DNA of 64,000 nt from Novosphingobium sediminis (GTDB lineage: Bacteria > Pseudomonadota > Alphaproteobacteria > Sphingomonadales > Sphingomonadaceae). The notes below the pieces were generated by a model. It did no database searches and was not told where the DNA came from. It worked only from the letters and a program-made list of their open reading frames with translations. This document shows, piece after piece, positions 18,694-30,359 of the stretch. Position numbers and translations under genes: made by a program. The stretch spans positions 62,001 to 126,000 of the forward strand of contig NZ_BJYR01000005.1 in the NCBI RefSeq assembly GCF_007991615.1. Direction: 5' to 3'. Numbering within the stretch: position 1 is the first letter of the stretch; each line of letters opens with the position of its first letter.

Positions 18694-19632
18694 TTAACCT
18701 TGAGCGGCCTCGAAGACAGACCAACCGGTCCGCGCCGCCAGCCGCTCCAGCGCCAGTGCACCAAGCTGTGAATTGCCCTTGGCGTTGAGGCCGGGGGACC
18801 ACACCGCAATGCTCGCCGTTCCCGGCACTACCGCCAGGATCCCGCCGCCCACGCCAGACTTGCCCGGCAAGCCCACCCGGAAGGCGAACTCGCCCGAATT
18901 GTCGTAGTGTCCGCACAGCATCATCAGCGCGTTGATCCGCCGCGCGCGCTGCGGAGTGACGATGCACCGACCCGTCGCCGGGTCGCGCCCGTCATGCGCA
19001 AGGAACCGTCCCGCCATCGCGAGTTGCCGGCAGCTCATGGCAAGCGCGCACTGATGGAAATAGACCCCCAGCGCCTGCTCCACCGGATGCATCAGATTGC
19101 CGAACGAGCGCATGTAGTTGGCAAGCGCAAGGTTGCGATAGCCGGTTGCAAGCTCAGCCGCCGCCACGCTCGCATCGATGCTGATAGTCTCGTCCCGCGC
19201 CAGACCGCGCACGAAGCGCAGCACGCCCGCAATTGCCTCAGCCGGTGTGCCACTCGCAAGCAGCACGTCGGCCACCACGATCGCTCCCGCGTTGATGAAG
19301 GGATTGCGCGGGATGCCCTGCTCCGTTTCGAGTTGCACGATCGAATTGAACGCACTGCCCGAAGGTTCGCGCCCAACACGGCTCCACAGCGCATCGCCGA
19401 TCATCCCGAGGGCAAGAGTCAGCGAGAAAACCTTGGAAACCGATTGGATCGAAAACGGCTCCTCGGCATCCCCGCCCGCGTGGACAGTCCCGTCCGCCAT
19501 GACGACCGCGATCCCGAACCGGTCCGGCGAGACGCAGGCGAGCGGCGGGATATAGTTTGCCACCTGACCCCGATCCGTCATGCCGCGCATTTCTTCGGCA
19601 ATGTCAGCTACGATCGAGGCAATGTTTTTCAT
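18694..19632 (-). CDS. glsA: glutaminase A
   Basis: A 312-residue serine-dependent glutaminase that hydrolyses L-glutamine to glutamate and ammonia. The catalytic SxxK is FSIQSVSK (Ser64, Lys67). [10 protein letters not shown] and [15 protein letters not shown] are strongly conserved family segments. The length is normal for the family. The gene follows the S9 peptidase (13-base gap) in the same direction, which would fit use of peptide-derived glutamine, though this is only positional. Confidence 0.93.
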   Translation of the reverse strand: MKNIASIVADIAEEMRGMTDRGQVANYIPPLACVSPDRFGIAVVMADGTVHAGGDAEEPFSIQSVSKVFSLTLALGMIGDALWSRVGREPSGSAFNSIVQLETEQGIPRNPFINAGAIVVADVLLASGTPAEAIAGVLRFVRGLARDETISIDASVAAAELATGYRNLALANYMRSFGNLMHPVEQALGVYFHQCALAMSCRQLAMAGRFLAHDGRDPATGRCIVTPQRARRINALMMLCGHYDNSGEFAFRVGLPGKSGVGGGILAVVPGTASIAVWSPGLNAKGNSQLGALALERLAARTGWSVFEAAQG

Positions 19633-19645
19633 AAACTTATGGATC

Positions 19646-21679
19646 CTAGTTCAAGTGTTGTTTGAACCAGTCAACAATTCGCTCGAGCCGGTCTCGCTGA
19701 AAGCTTGGCCGCGCAATGCCATGGTTCTGCTCTGGATAGCCGACGAGCCGGGTGGGCACGCCCGTGATCTTGAGCGCCTGATAGAGCTGCTGCCCGCCGA
19801 TCAGCGGCACGTTGTCGTCCGCCATGCCGCCCATGAACAACGTCGGCGTCTTGATCCGGTCGGCGTGGAGCAGCGGCTCTGACAGCCGCATCCACAGCTC
19901 CGGCTCCTTCCACGGCGCACCTAGCTCCTGCGTGTATTGCTGGACGTACTGGTCCACCCCGAACAGCGCGAAGATATTGCCTTCGCCCGCGCCGCTGAAT
20001 GCCGCCTTCAGGCGGTTGTCACGCACGATCAGGAAGTCGGTCAGGATGCCGCCATAGCTCCACCCGCCAGCGCCGAGCCGCGCCGGATCGGCAAAGCCCT
20101 GCGCAATCGCCCAATCGAGCGAGGCGTGGAGATCAGCGACCTCCTTCTGGCCCCAATCGGCTGCGATCGCCGCCGCATAAGCATCGCCCCGGCCCGAGGA
20201 GCCGCGATAGTTCGGCATCAGCACAGCATAGCCTTGCGCCGCGAGCAGTTCGGCGATCATGCTGTAACCGTCGACTGCATGGATATCCTGCGCATTGGGC
20301 CCGCCATGAATCCACAGCAGCGTCGGAACTTTCACCCCTGCTGCTACGCCTGCCGGACGCACCAGCAGGCCATGGACATCGTTGCCGTCCTTGGCGGTTG
20401 CCGCATAGTCTTCGACCTTGGCCCAGGCGACCCGATCCGCCACCGACTTGTTGTGCGATGTCAGCAGCTTGAGACCGCCTTTTGCGTCAAGCGCATAGAC
20501 TTCCGCCGGCTTGCCATCCCCACTGGCGAGCACCGCCCGCGGTGCGCCGGGCACCACTGAACCGCATTGGCCGAGCACGGAAAGCGTACCGTCATTCAGA
20601 CGCCGTAACATGCCCTTGGCATCGACCACGGCGGGCACTTCATGCCGGTCTTCGGACAGCACGACACCGATCTGACCCGCGCCGAGGTCCACCGGCGCGT
20701 TGACGAAGATGTTGGCCGTCGAGGGCACCATGCGCGTTGCGCCGGTCGCCACTACGGTTTCGGCCAGATGCGGCTGGCCATATTGGTCTGCCTTGCCGCC
20801 CGGCCCGACCAGATGCGTGATCTTCGTGCCATCCGCCGACCAGATGAGCGCCTGCCCCGGAGCCCCATGCAGCTTGGCCACGACCTTCGGCGCCGCGCCT
20901 GCCCTGGCCTCGACTACAGCCAGCCATTGGCCGCCAAGGTCTGTCAAATCCACAGTATGATCAGTCAGATAGGCGACGGACTTGCCATCGGGTGACCACT
21001 CGGCCGTCGTGACATCGAACGAATCCGAAGCCGTCAACCGCGTCTCGGTCTTCGTGGCCACATCGAACAGGGCCAGATGGACGTGGCTCTCGGCGGTGAT
21101 GAAACCCACGCCGTCCTGCTTGAACTTCACATCGTTAACCACGACCGGAAGCGGGCGATCTTCGTCGTCCTTCGGCGGTTCGGGCGCAGGATCGCTGATC
21201 ATCAGCAGCAGCGTCTTTGAATCCGGCGACCAGCGGAACCCGGCGATATCGCTTTTCACGTCGGTCAGCTTGCGCGCCTCACCCCCGCGCCGATCGAGCA
21301 GCCAGATCTGCGCCTGCTTGTCTTTCCCGCGCTTGGAGAGGAACGCGATGGATTTGCCGTCCGGGCTGAACGAAGGCGCGCTCGCGATGTCCTCACCGCT
21401 CGTCAGCTGCAGCGGCATGCCACCGGCAAGGTCTGCAAGCCACAGCGCATTGCGCCGCTTGTCTGCCTTCAGATCGGCCTCGCCAACCACATAGACGGCC
21501 TGCTTGCCATCATGTGCACAGTCGAGCCCGGAGAGCGAGCGCAGCGCCATGATGTCGTCCATGGTGACCGTGTGGCGGGCCGCAGTTCCATCGCCTTCTG
21601 CCATGGCGGGCAGCGCCGCCGCCAGCGTACACGCCGCAATGCCCCAGCCAAGACCCTTGCGCCAACCCCTTACCGCCAT
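19646..21679 (-). CDS. S9 family prolyl oligopeptidase-like peptidase (secreted)
   Basis: A 677-residue protein starting [19 protein letters not shown], with a signal peptide ending near ALPAMA. Residues about 40-400 form a beta-propeller with WD40-like SFSPDGKSI and WSPDGKSV repeats. The C-terminal alpha/beta-hydrolase domain has GGWSYGG with the nucleophile Ser541, [10 protein letters not shown] for the aspartate and EQNHGIARP for the histidine. It would cleave peptides in the periplasm. An in-frame upstream ATG at 21748 is ignored because it precedes the signal peptide. Confidence 0.92.
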   Translation of the reverse strand: MAVRGWRKGLGWGIAACTLAAALPAMAEGDGTAARHTVTMDDIMALRSLSGLDCAHDGKQAVYVVGEADLKADKRRNALWLADLAGGMPLQLTSGEDIASAPSFSPDGKSIAFLSKRGKDKQAQIWLLDRRGGEARKLTDVKSDIAGFRWSPDSKTLLLMISDPAPEPPKDDEDRPLPVVVNDVKFKQDGVGFITAESHVHLALFDVATKTETRLTASDSFDVTTAEWSPDGKSVAYLTDHTVDLTDLGGQWLAVVEARAGAAPKVVAKLHGAPGQALIWSADGTKITHLVGPGGKADQYGQPHLAETVVATGATRMVPSTANIFVNAPVDLGAGQIGVVLSEDRHEVPAVVDAKGMLRRLNDGTLSVLGQCGSVVPGAPRAVLASGDGKPAEVYALDAKGGLKLLTSHNKSVADRVAWAKVEDYAATAKDGNDVHGLLVRPAGVAAGVKVPTLLWIHGGPNAQDIHAVDGYSMIAELLAAQGYAVLMPNYRGSSGRGDAYAAAIAADWGQKEVADLHASLDWAIAQGFADPARLGAGGWSYGGILTDFLIVRDNRLKAAFSGAGEGNIFALFGVDQYVQQYTQELGAPWKEPELWMRLSEPLLHADRIKTPTLFMGGMADDNVPLIGGQQLYQALKITGVPTRLVGYPEQNHGIARPSFQRDRLERIVDWFKQHLN

Positions 21680-21791
21680 TGCTGTTTCCCCCAAGAACCG
21701 GACAGGCAGCGAGAGTAACCACACCATCGCGGTGCAAGCAATCAGCACCTTATTTCCATGACATTACGGGCTATCCGGCTAGGATGTTTCG

Positions 21792-23561
21792 ATGGCAGGC
21801 CATCTGGAATTCAATACATCGATGAGCGATGCGCTCGTCGTTCTCGGCGCGGCAGGCATAGTGATCCCCGCTTTCGCCCGCGCTCGGATCACGCCGGTGA
21901 TCGGTTTCATTCTTGTGGGCGTGCTGGTCGGTCCCTTCGGCCTCGGCCGCCTCGTCGGCCAGATTCCGCAGCTCTATTACATCACGATCAGTCGCCCCGA
22001 AGCGATTGCACCGTTTGCCGAACTGGGCGTGATCCTGCTTCTTTTCGAGATCGGCCTCGAACTCTCGTTCGGCCGCTTGTGGGATATGCGCGCGCAAGTC
22101 TTCGGCCTTGGCGCGGCCAAGCTGCTTCTCTCCGCAGCGCTGCTCACGCTGGTTCTGATGGGCATGCATCACGATGTGCCCGCGGCGGCAGGACTGGGCA
22201 TCGCCCTCGCGCTGTCCTCCACCGCGCTGGTCCTCCCGATTGCCGGCACCCAGAGCCCGGTGGGCCGCAAGGCCCTGGCGATGTTGCTACTGGAAGACAT
22301 CGCACTCGTGCCGATCATCTTTGTGCTCGGCGCATTCGGCCCGGGCGGAGAAAGCGGCACGGCCCTGTTCGACACACTCGTGCGCGGGGCGATCATCGTG
22401 GTCTTGATGCTCACCCTCGGCCGCTTCCTCCTGCCGCGCCTCTTTGCCAGCGCGGCACGCACGAAGAGCCCTGAGCTGTTTCTCGCCTTCAGCCTCCTCG
22501 TGGTGATTGCCGCCGCGCTGGCCACGGCCGGGGCGGGTCTTTCTCCGATCATGGGCGCGCTGCTCGCCGGCCTGCTGATTGCCGAAACGGACTACTCGCG
22601 CGAAGTCGAGGCCCTTACCGCCCCCTTCAAGGGCCTCGCACTCGGTGTGTTCCTGATCACCGTTGGCATGGGGATCGATGTTTTCGAAATCTGGCGCCAG
22701 TTCGGCGCCATCGCGCTCGGCGTGGCATCGGTGCTTGCCGCCAAGGCAGTCGTCACCGCACTGCTCCTGCGCATGGGCGGCGCGAGCCGGGGCATCGCCG
22801 CCGAAGCAGGCCTGCTCCTTGCCTCACCCTCAGAAACGACCCTGATCGTGCTATCCGCCGCCGCAGCCGCGGGCCTTGTTGGCCGCGAGAACGCGCAGTT
22901 CTGGCAGATCGTCACTGCGCTCGGCCTCACACTGACCCCACTGCTTGCGATGATCGGCCGCCGCATTGCAAGCGCAGTGGACCGCCCGCAGGACGCCCCC
23001 GTCATCGACATGCCGAGCGATGCCACCGGTCAGGCGGTTGTGCTCGGCTATGGCCGCGTTGGCCGGATTGTGGGCACCATGCTGGCGCGGCACGATGTCC
23101 CCTGGCTCGCTATCGACGCTGACCCGGCGCTGGTTACCCAGGCCCGCGCTGCGGGCGTTCCAGTGGTCTACGGCAACGTCGGCAATGCCGAATTGCTCGC
23201 CAAGCTACACCTCGAATCCGCCCGCGCGGTGATCGTCACCATGGACGAACCCGTCCTCGTTAGCCGCACCGTTCGCCGTATCCGCGCCGCACACCCGGAC
23301 CTGCCGATCATCGTACGCGCGCGCGATGCCGACCACGCCGCCGAGCTCTACCGCGCCGGTGCTAGCGATGCCGTGCCCGAAACGCTCGAAAGCTCGCTCC
23401 AGCTCTCCGAGGCCGTCCTTGTCGACATGGGCGTCGCGATGGGCCCGGTAATCGCCTCGATCCACGAAATGCGCGACGAACTGCGCGAGGCGATCATGAA
23501 GGGTGGTGGGCTGGACGAGAAACCGCGCCTCAAGGCAGCGGGGCTGCGGGATCGACTATAG
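21792..23561 (+). CDS. CPA2 cation:proton antiporter with RCK (TrkA-N) domain
   Basis: A 589-residue transporter of the KefB/YbaL type. About twelve membrane helices (residues 15-400) include GVILLLFEIGLELSF, typical of the CPA2 core, followed by a cytoplasmic RCK domain with the Rossmann motif VVLGYGRVGRIVG (about 415-430). A short charged tail follows. It probably exports K+ or Na+ in exchange for H+, gated by NAD(H) or another ligand. The gene stands alone, transcribed away from the peptidase. Confidence 0.92.
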   Translation: MAGHLEFNTSMSDALVVLGAAGIVIPAFARARITPVIGFILVGVLVGPFGLGRLVGQIPQLYYITISRPEAIAPFAELGVILLLFEIGLELSFGRLWDMRAQVFGLGAAKLLLSAALLTLVLMGMHHDVPAAAGLGIALALSSTALVLPIAGTQSPVGRKALAMLLLEDIALVPIIFVLGAFGPGGESGTALFDTLVRGAIIVVLMLTLGRFLLPRLFASAARTKSPELFLAFSLLVVIAAALATAGAGLSPIMGALLAGLLIAETDYSREVEALTAPFKGLALGVFLITVGMGIDVFEIWRQFGAIALGVASVLAAKAVVTALLLRMGGASRGIAAEAGLLLASPSETTLIVLSAAAAAGLVGRENAQFWQIVTALGLTLTPLLAMIGRRIASAVDRPQDAPVIDMPSDATGQAVVLGYGRVGRIVGTMLARHDVPWLAIDADPALVTQARAAGVPVVYGNVGNAELLAKLHLESARAVIVTMDEPVLVSRTVRRIRAAHPDLPIIVRARDADHAAELYRAGASDAVPETLESSLQLSEAVLVDMGVAMGPVIASIHEMRDELREAIMKGGGLDEKPRLKAAGLRDRL

Positions 23562-23655
23562 TCGCCCCAGACGGCGCCGCCGACTTGGTCAGAGCAATCC
23601 GTTGCAGCTGGTCCGCAATGGGTGCAATCTGAACGCCAACGGGGAGGCGCGGGGC

Positions 23656-24450
23656 ATGAGCACGCAGGTATTGGAGACAAGGACCGGCTCCTTGTCCCGA
23701 AGCGCCGCAGAAGACAGCGACGCGCGTTTCTTTGTCTGGCTGGCCGCTGCCTGCGCGATGATCGGCATCGGCGGCTTCATCCCGACCTACTGGCTGCAAG
23801 TGCCAGCCGGAACGTTCATCGGCACACCGCTGATGCACCTCCATGGCCTGCTGTTCTCGGCCTGGGTCTTGCTGCTCTTGGTACAGAGCTGGCTGATCGA
23901 ACATCGCCGCTATCGCAACCACCGCGCATGGGGGCTGCTCGGGGTTGCAGTGGCGAGCATGATGGTCGCAGTCGGCACCGCACTCGCGGTGCGCGGGTTT
24001 GCCAAGGAAGTGGCGGTCTATGGCGATGCAGCGCGCCGGTTTCTGATCGTGCCATTGTTCGCCATGGCCGCTTTTCCGGTGTGCATGACCTTCGCCATGA
24101 TCAACGTCCGCCGCAGCGACTGGCACAGACGACTGATCTTCGTAGCAACGGCATCGTTGCTTGGAGCCGCACTCGCGCGTGTCTTCTTCACTTTGATCGT
24201 GGGGTTTGGGCCCGGGATGCGCCCCGGAATGCAGGCGCCGCTCCCGGTGAATGCCACGCTGCTGCCCGTCATGCTGTCGAACATCGTGATTGTGGCAGGC
24301 ATGGTTCACGATTGGCGAACACGCGGCCGCCCGCACCCGGCATGGGTTATCGGCCTTTGCGCGCTTGTTGCGGGCGAACTGCTGCGTACGCCTGTCGCCT
24401 CAACCGTAACTTGGCTTCACTTCACCGATTGGCTGCTGACAGCATCCTGA
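23656..24450 (+). CDS. seven-helix integral membrane protein, unknown function
   Basis: A 264-residue hydrophobic protein starting MSTQVLETRTGSLSRSA at 23656, with GGGGAGG-type purine-rich sequence just upstream. I see about seven transmembrane helices, with histidines at helix ends (MHLHGLLFSAWV, WHRRLIF, WLHFTDW) that could bind metal or haem. Similar proteins are common in sphingomonads without known function. It is convergent with alaS, with 18 bases between the stops. Confidence 0.8.
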   Translation: MSTQVLETRTGSLSRSAAEDSDARFFVWLAAACAMIGIGGFIPTYWLQVPAGTFIGTPLMHLHGLLFSAWVLLLLVQSWLIEHRRYRNHRAWGLLGVAVASMMVAVGTALAVRGFAKEVAVYGDAARRFLIVPLFAMAAFPVCMTFAMINVRRSDWHRRLIFVATASLLGAALARVFFTLIVGFGPGMRPGMQAPLPVNATLLPVMLSNIVIVAGMVHDWRTRGRPHPAWVIGLCALVAGELLRTPVASTVTWLHFTDWLLTAS

Positions 24451-24468
24451 GCCGCCGCGCGCCGCCGA

Positions 24469-27126
24469 CTAGCCCGCCAACACGCCCTTCGCCGCCGCAA
24501 TGGCATCAGCCGCCTTGCTGCCATCCGGACCGCCGCCTTGCGCCATGTCGGGCCGTCCGCCGCCGCCCTTGCCGCCCAGCGCCTCGACACCGGCACGCAC
24601 CAGATCGACTGCGCTGAGCTTGCCGACCAGATCCTCGGTCACTGCTGCCGCGATGCTGGCCTTGCCCTCGTTCACTGCGACGATCACCGCCACGCCCGAA
24701 CCCATGCGTGCCTTGGCCTGATCGAGAAGCCCGCGCAGTTCCTTGGGGTCCATGCCTTCCAGCACCTGACCCGAGAAGGTCACGCCGCCAACCTGCTCGT
24801 CAGCCGGAGCCGCCGCAGCGCCGCCACCCGAAGCGCCGGCCAGTGCAAGCGCCTTCTTCGCCTCGGCGAGTTCTCGCTCCAGCTTGCGCCGCTCGTCGAC
24901 CAGCGCGGCCACGCGCGCTTCAACTTCGTCGGGGGAGGAGCGCAGCAGGCCAGCAGTGCGCCGCAGCGATTCTTCGCGGCCCACGAGATAGGCACGCGCA
25001 CCAGCGCCCGTCAGCGCCTCGATACGCCGCACGCCAGAGGAGACCGCACTTTCGCTCACCACGCGCAGCAGGCCGATATCGCCCAGTGCGCGCACGTGCG
25101 TGCCGCCGCAAAGTTCGACCGAATAGGCCTGTGTGCCCGCAGCGCGGCCCATGCTGAGCACGCGCACTTCATCGCCATACTTCTCGCCGAACAGCGCCAT
25201 CGCGCCCGCAGCAATCGCGTCCTCCGGGCTCATCAGGCGCGTCGTCACCGGCGCATTGGCGAGGATCTCGGCGTTTACTTCATCCTCGATCGCAGCGATG
25301 TCATCGGCGGTCAGAGCAGCCGGATGCGAGAAGTCGAACCGCAGCCGATCGGCCGAAACCATCGAACCCTTCTGCGTGACATGCGCGCCAAGACGGCGGC
25401 GCAGCGCTTCGTGCAGCAGGTGCGTTGCAGAGTGGTTCGCCCGCGTCGCATCGCGGCGCGCGACGTCGATAGCGAGCTGCACCGCATCACCCACCTTGAC
25501 CGCGCCTGCTTCCACAGTGCCCTGATGCGCATGGAGGCGGCCCAGCGGCTTAGCCGTATCGCTAACCGCGATCCTCAGGCCCTCGTTGGTGCTGATCGTG
25601 CCGGCATCGCCCATCTGGCCGCCGCTCTCGCCGTAGAACGGGGTCTGGTTGGTGATGACGGTAACGGTCTCGCCCGCCGCCGCCTCGCTCACTTCCTTGC
25701 CGTCCTTGACCAGCGCAACGACCACACCTTCGCCGACATTGGCGGTGTAGCCGGTGAACTCGGTCGCGCCTTCGCGCTCGGCGATGTCAAACCACACTTC
25801 GCTGTCGGCGGTTTGGCCGGAGCCCTTCCATGCCGCGCGAGCTGCCGCCTTCTGCTGCGCCATCGCCGCTTCGAACCCGGCCCGGTCGACACTCACGCCG
25901 CGCGCACGAAGGGCGTCCTCGGTGAGGTCATAGGGGAAGCCGTAAGTATCGTAGAGCTTGAACGCGGTCGCGCCAGGCAGGCTGTCGCCCTCACCCAGAT
26001 CGCCCGCTTCCTCGTCGAGCAGCTTGAGGCCATTGGCCAGCGTGCGGCGGAACTGCACTTCTTCGCGCAGCAGCGTCTCTTCAACCAGCGGCTGTGCGCG
26101 GCCAAGCTCGGGAAACGCCTGCCCCATTTCTGTGACGAGCGAACCCACCAGCCGGTGCATCAGCGGTTCCTTCGCGCCGAGCAGGTGTGCGTGGCGCATC
26201 GCGCGGCGCATGATCCGGCGCAGAACATAGCCGCGCCCCTCGTTCGAGGGCAGCACGCCGTCTGCCAGAAGGAAGCTGGAAGAACGCAGGTGGTCCGCGA
26301 TCACGCGGTGGCTTGCGCGGCTGTCGCCCTCGGCCTTGGTGCTGGTCAGGCTCTCCGAGGCCGCGATAAGCGCCCGGAAGGTGTCGGTATCGTAGTTGTC
26401 ATGCTCGCCCTGCATCACCGCGGCGATGCGCTCGATGCCCATGCCAGTATCGATGCTCGGGCTCGGCAGGTTCGTGCGGGTGCCGTCAGCCGCCTGCTCG
26501 AACTGCATGAACACGAGGTTCCAGATCTCGATGAAGCGGTCGCCGTCCTCGTCCGGCGAGCCCGGAGGCCCGCCGAAAATGTGATCGCCGTGATCGTAGA
26601 AGATCTCCGAGCACGGGCCGCAGGGGCCCGTGTCGCCCATCGACCAGAAGTTGTCCGAAGTCGGGATGCGGATGATGCGGTCGTCCGAAAGGCCGGCAAT
26701 CTTCTTCCACAGGTCGAACGCCTCGTCGTCGGTGTGGTAGACGGTGACGAGCAGCTTGTCCTTGGGCAGCCCCCATTCGCGCGTCAGCAGGGTCCAGGCA
26801 TGGGTGATCGCCTGATCCTTGAAGTAATCGCCGAATGAGAAATTCCCCAGCATCTCGAAGAAAGTGTGGTGCCGCGCGGTGTAGCCCACGTTGTCGAGAT
26901 CGTTATGCTTGCCGCCAGCGCGCACGCACTTCTGCGAGGAGGTCGCCCGCTTGGTCGAGCGCGTCTCGAGCCCGGTGAACACGTTCTTGAACGGGACCAT
27001 GCCCGCGTTCGTGAACATCAGCGTCGGGTCGTTGTACGGCACCAGCGGCGCCGAAGGCACGATCTCGTGCCCGGCGGAACCGAAGTAGTCGAGGAAGGAC
27101 CGGCGGATTTCGTTCGTCGAAGTCAT
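24469..27126 (-). CDS. alaS: alanine-tRNA ligase
   Basis: An 885-residue class II synthetase. I start it at [17 protein letters not shown] (ATG at 27126). The N-terminal catalytic core shows [19 protein letters not shown]. The editing domain has the zinc motif HSATH and later CGGTH, which proofreads Ser/Gly mischarging. A coiled coil (about 720-760) and a DHHA1 domain rich in glycine ([16 protein letters not shown]) end the protein. Full length for bacterial AlaS. Confidence 0.97.
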   Translation of the reverse strand: MTSTNEIRRSFLDYFGSAGHEIVPSAPLVPYNDPTLMFTNAGMVPFKNVFTGLETRSTKRATSSQKCVRAGGKHNDLDNVGYTARHHTFFEMLGNFSFGDYFKDQAITHAWTLLTREWGLPKDKLLVTVYHTDDEAFDLWKKIAGLSDDRIIRIPTSDNFWSMGDTGPCGPCSEIFYDHGDHIFGGPPGSPDEDGDRFIEIWNLVFMQFEQAADGTRTNLPSPSIDTGMGIERIAAVMQGEHDNYDTDTFRALIAASESLTSTKAEGDSRASHRVIADHLRSSSFLLADGVLPSNEGRGYVLRRIMRRAMRHAHLLGAKEPLMHRLVGSLVTEMGQAFPELGRAQPLVEETLLREEVQFRRTLANGLKLLDEEAGDLGEGDSLPGATAFKLYDTYGFPYDLTEDALRARGVSVDRAGFEAAMAQQKAAARAAWKGSGQTADSEVWFDIAEREGATEFTGYTANVGEGVVVALVKDGKEVSEAAAGETVTVITNQTPFYGESGGQMGDAGTISTNEGLRIAVSDTAKPLGRLHAHQGTVEAGAVKVGDAVQLAIDVARRDATRANHSATHLLHEALRRRLGAHVTQKGSMVSADRLRFDFSHPAALTADDIAAIEDEVNAEILANAPVTTRLMSPEDAIAAGAMALFGEKYGDEVRVLSMGRAAGTQAYSVELCGGTHVRALGDIGLLRVVSESAVSSGVRRIEALTGAGARAYLVGREESLRRTAGLLRSSPDEVEARVAALVDERRKLERELAEAKKALALAGASGGGAAAAPADEQVGGVTFSGQVLEGMDPKELRGLLDQAKARMGSGVAVIVAVNEGKASIAAAVTEDLVGKLSAVDLVRAGVEALGGKGGGGRPDMAQGGGPDGSKAADAIAAAKGVLAG

Positions 27127-27208
27127 GACAAGCCGATTAGGCGAGCGCTCGGCGCGGAACAAGCACGTTTCGGCCCTTCCTGCCCGCTTGTCCCCATCAT
27201 GGATGGGT

Positions 27209-28033
27209 TCAGGTGTTGTCGGCGGTGGCCGTCACCATCCACGCAGCAGCCGGAAAGCACACCCGCCCGCCGACGGAGCGCGATTGGACAAGCTCGAGCA
27301 GCCCGCGCTCGAAGGCTGCGCGCGCCTGATCAGGCAGCGTGCGGATCGCCGCAGCAGCGGGTCCGATGCGGCTGAAGAATGACAGCGCATCGGCCACCGG
27401 GTTGGTGCCCGAACCCGCGACATAAGCGAAATCGAGCGGCTGGAACTCGATGTCGCGCCAACCTTTCAGGCAGCGCCGGGCATGATCGGGATCTGCAAAC
27501 GCGAACGGTCCTGGCGGGAAATCGACAGCTGGCACAGGTTTGCTTGGCGGCAGCAGCCGCGCGATGTCCATCGCCCACGGATTTTCCGTTGCGGGGCGAA
27601 AGCAGGAAAACACCATGCGTGCGCCCGGCGCGGCCTTGGCCGACAGATGCGCAAACGCAGCCGGTGGATCAGTGAAGAACATCACCCCGTGGCGGGAGAC
27701 ATAGAGATCGGGCTGCGCGCCATCTGCCTCCCAACTGGAGGCATCCGCAACCGTGAACGACAGGTTCGCCAGCCCAGCCGCGCGGCCGCGCGCCGCCTCG
27801 ACCAGTTCGCCCGAGATGTCCACCCCGGTAACCCGTGCCTCGGGCCGCGCCGTGGCAACGGCGATGGACAGTTCGCCCGCGCCGCAGCCCACATCGATCA
27901 CCCGCGAGCCGGGCTCCCGCGCAATCGCGGCAAGGAGATGGGGCGTGAGCGCGGCAAAGCTGCGGTCAGTGCGCTCCCACTCAGCCGCCCAGTTCTGGCC
28001 GACCCGGCCTTGCCATTCTTGTGCACCCGTCAT
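27209..28033 (-). CDS. class I SAM-dependent methyltransferase
   Basis: A Rossmann-fold methyltransferase of 274 residues from the ATG at 28033 ([19 protein letters not shown]); in-frame ATGs at 28051 and 28069 are alternatives. Motif I is [12 protein letters not shown], acidic motif II is VTGVDIS, and [10 protein letters not shown] is motif III. The W..RVG..WA..W opening is common in a small alphaproteobacterial methyltransferase group of unknown substrate. No neighbour points to a pathway. Confidence 0.85.
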   Translation of the reverse strand: MTGAQEWQGRVGQNWAAEWERTDRSFAALTPHLLAAIAREPGSRVIDVGCGAGELSIAVATARPEARVTGVDISGELVEAARGRAAGLANLSFTVADASSWEADGAQPDLYVSRHGVMFFTDPPAAFAHLSAKAAPGARMVFSCFRPATENPWAMDIARLLPPSKPVPAVDFPPGPFAFADPDHARRCLKGWRDIEFQPLDFAYVAGSGTNPVADALSFFSRIGPAAAAIRTLPDQARAAFERGLLELVQSRSVGGRVCFPAAAWMVTATADNT

Positions 28034-28090
28034 GCCATGCAGGCTATGCATCGGTGCCCGGCCCCGCAAGCCTTATTGCGGCCATACCGG

Positions 28091-28717
28091 TCAAGTCGCA
28101 AAGTAAGGCCCGCCCTTTGCGCGTGCAGCCTGCCAGGCCGGCCGCGCGTGGATGGCGGCGGCAAACGCGGCGAGTTTCGGGAACGCCTCGCTCATGCCTT
28201 GCATCACGACGACTTCGGCCGGGAAGCTCAGCATCACATCCGCGCCGGTCCAGTCATCCCCGATGAAATGACCCGAAGGCCGCAGGATCTGTTCAAGGTA
28301 GCCGAAATGGGCTGCGAGTTGCTCATCGATACGCGGGCGCAGCGGAGCGCCGGCCTCTCCCAACCGCGAAACATAGAGGTTGAGCAGGATCGGTGTCATC
28401 GCCGAGCCCTCGGCGAAATGCATCAGTTCGTTGTGGCGCAGCGCGTCATCGGTGCCCGGCGCTGGCTGCCACTTTCCATCGCCGAAGTTGTCGCACAGGT
28501 ACTGCACGATCGCGCCCGATTCCTCGATCACCCGGCCATCGACCTCGAGCAGCGGCGACTTGCCGAGCGGATGCACCGCCTTAAGCTCCGGCGGTGCCAG
28601 ATTGGTTTCCGCGTCGCGCTGGTAGATCTTCAATTCATAGGGAACGCCCAGTTCCTCCAGCATCCAGAGAATGCGCTGCGAGCGGCTGTTGTTGAGGTGA
28701 TGGAGAACGATCGACAT
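28091..28717 (-). CDS. glutathione S-transferase family protein
   Basis: A 208-residue protein with an N-terminal thioredoxin-fold domain (MSIVLHHLNNSRSQRILWML) in which Ser11 or Ser13 would be the glutathione-activating residue. The glutathione-binding segment is GKSPLLEVDGRVIEESGAIV. The C-terminal helical domain (about 90-205) contains FIGDDWTGADVML, the usual N-capping motif. It probably conjugates or reduces small electrophiles in the cytoplasm. Confidence 0.9.
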   Translation of the reverse strand: MSIVLHHLNNSRSQRILWMLEELGVPYELKIYQRDAETNLAPPELKAVHPLGKSPLLEVDGRVIEESGAIVQYLCDNFGDGKWQPAPGTDDALRHNELMHFAEGSAMTPILLNLYVSRLGEAGAPLRPRIDEQLAAHFGYLEQILRPSGHFIGDDWTGADVMLSFPAEVVVMQGMSEAFPKLAAFAAAIHARPAWQAARAKGGPYFAT

Positions 28718-28849
28718 CAGGCTTCCTTCCCGGGGGATTGTACTTGCTGGCAGGCTAGGTGTTTTCAGCAGCGCAGGAAAGCAGGATCAAGGGCTGCCGC
28801 AAGTCCATCGCGCTCCAAGGGGCTGCCCGCAGCAACTCCCCTGCCCCAA

Positions 28850-28889
28850 CAAACCAAAACCGGCGCGTTCCTTCCCGGGAACGCGCCGG
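28850..28889 (-). terminator. rho-independent terminator of recA
   Basis: On the minus strand, downstream of the recA stop at 28948, a 12-bp perfect stem (28860-28871 with 28878-28889) with a 6-base loop is followed by TTTTGGTTTG. This is a strong intrinsic terminator. Confidence 0.85.
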
Positions 28890-28947
28890 CCTTTGGACTG
28901 GCGGCAGGGTGCGGGGGGATAGAGAAATGCCCCCACCGCCTGAAGGG

Positions 28948-30018
28948 TCAGTTGTCGTCGTCCGCGTCCGGACCAACCATCAGCCCTTCGGCGACCTTGT
29001 CGGTCTGGCCGCGGATCGCGGCTTCCAACTTGTCGCAAAGTTCACGATTTTCGCGCAGGTAGTTCTTGGCGTTTTCACGGCCCTGCCCGATCCGGATTGA
29101 ATCGTAGCTGAACCAGGCGCCCGACTTTTCGACGATCCCGGCCTTGACGCCGAGATCGAGGATCTCGCCAATCTTCGAGATACCCTCGCCGTACATGATA
29201 TCGAACTCGACCTGCTTGAACGGCGGGGCGACCTTGTTCTTGACGACCTTCACGCGGGTGGCGTTGCCGACGATATCGTCGCGATCCTTGATCTGCCCGG
29301 TGCGGCGGATATCGAGGCGGACCGAAGCGTAGAACTTGAGGGCGTTGCCGCCCGTCGTCGTCTCCGGATTGCCGTACATCACGCCGATCTTCATGCGCAG
29401 CTGGTTGATGAAGATCACCATGCAACGCGAGCGGCTGATCGAGCCGGTCAGCTTGCGCAGGGACTGCGACATGAGGCGCGCCTGAAGGCCAACATGGCTA
29501 TCGCCCATCTCGCCCTCGATTTCCGCACGGGGAACAAGCGCGGCGACCGAATCGACCACCAGAACGTCAATCGCATTCGAGCGGACCAGCGTGTCGACGA
29601 TTTCCAGCGCCTGCTCGCCCGTATCGGGCTGCGAGACGATCAGTTCATCAATGTTGACGCCGAGCTTCTTGGCATAGACCGGATCAAGCGCGTGCTCCGC
29701 ATCGACGAAGGCTGCGGTCCCGCCCGTCTTCTGCGCCTCGGCAATCACGTGGAGCGCGAGGGTGGTCTTGCCCGAGCTTTCCGGCCCGTAGACCTCGATC
29801 ACGCGGCCGCGCGGCAGGCCGCCGACGCCAAGCGCGATGTCGAGCCCGAGCGAACCGGTCGAGATCGCCTCGACCTGCATGGTCTCCTTCGAGCCCAGCC
29901 GCATGGCCGAACCCTTGCCGAATGCCTTGTCGATCTGTGCGAGCGCTGCATCGAGCGCTTTCTGACGATCCATGTCCTTGTCTTTGCCTTCCTGGATAAG
30001 CTTCAACTGCGCCGCCAT
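28948..30018 (-). CDS. recA: recombinase RecA
   Basis: A 356-residue ATP-dependent strand-exchange protein. I choose the ATG at 30018 ([19 protein letters not shown]), which has AAAGGA about ten bases upstream; the in-frame ATG at 30051 lacks such a site. Walker A is GPESSGKTT, followed by [29 protein letters not shown] and LMSQSLRKL are near-universal RecA segments. The tail ends with the acidic DADDDN. An SOS box lies about 75 bases upstream of the start, so expression should be DNA-damage inducible through LexA. Confidence 0.98.
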   Translation of the reverse strand: MAAQLKLIQEGKDKDMDRQKALDAALAQIDKAFGKGSAMRLGSKETMQVEAISTGSLGLDIALGVGGLPRGRVIEVYGPESSGKTTLALHVIAEAQKTGGTAAFVDAEHALDPVYAKKLGVNIDELIVSQPDTGEQALEIVDTLVRSNAIDVLVVDSVAALVPRAEIEGEMGDSHVGLQARLMSQSLRKLTGSISRSRCMVIFINQLRMKIGVMYGNPETTTGGNALKFYASVRLDIRRTGQIKDRDDIVGNATRVKVVKNKVAPPFKQVEFDIMYGEGISKIGEILDLGVKAGIVEKSGAWFSYDSIRIGQGRENAKNYLRENRELCDKLEAAIRGQTDKVAEGLMVGPDADDDN

Positions 30019-30359
30019 GGCTTGCTTTCCTTTGCTAGAGATGGCTGACATGAACCGTCAACACCAGCCTTGTACCCAGTTTGTTCCATTGGAACAAGGG
30101 GGGAACATTATTCCCTGCCAAAGTGGCGTGAAATCGGTGCACACTGCGGAAATCCCTCAGTAATTTCCTGCTTTTTCGGCCGATCAATCGCTCGGTCGCG
30201 GCAGATCCTGCACAAATGGAACGAAAATTTTCTGGGGATGCATGATTCGCATGCCTCCAGATCCTCACCGGGAGAGCCGCAGTTGACAGGACCACGACGG
30301 CCGATAAGCTCTGCTGCACTGCACAATAGCCGGCTGCCGGCTTGCGGAGGGAAATCCAG
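30019..30359. promoter_or_regulatory. divergent intergenic region between recA and an MBL gene
   Basis: This 341-base region contains the recA promoter and the promoter of the rightward metallo-beta-lactamase-fold gene. The SOS box is at 30092-30106. An overlapping inverted repeat, GTTCC-ATT-GGAAC (30083-30095), shares one half with it. No protein or RNA gene is evident in the rest. Confidence 0.6.
30092..30106 (-). promoter_or_regulatory. LexA (SOS) box of recA
   Basis: The minus strand reads GTTC-N7-GTTC, exactly the direct-repeat LexA operator known from alphaproteobacteria. It lies 74 bases upstream of the recA start, the expected place for an operator overlapping the promoter. Confidence 0.85.

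Noticed and set aside
24538..26838. 766-codon open frame on the plus strand opposite alaS
   Set aside because: It is the antisense of a clear alaS gene; the translation is His/Arg/Gln-rich with no domain, as expected for a high-GC shadow frame.
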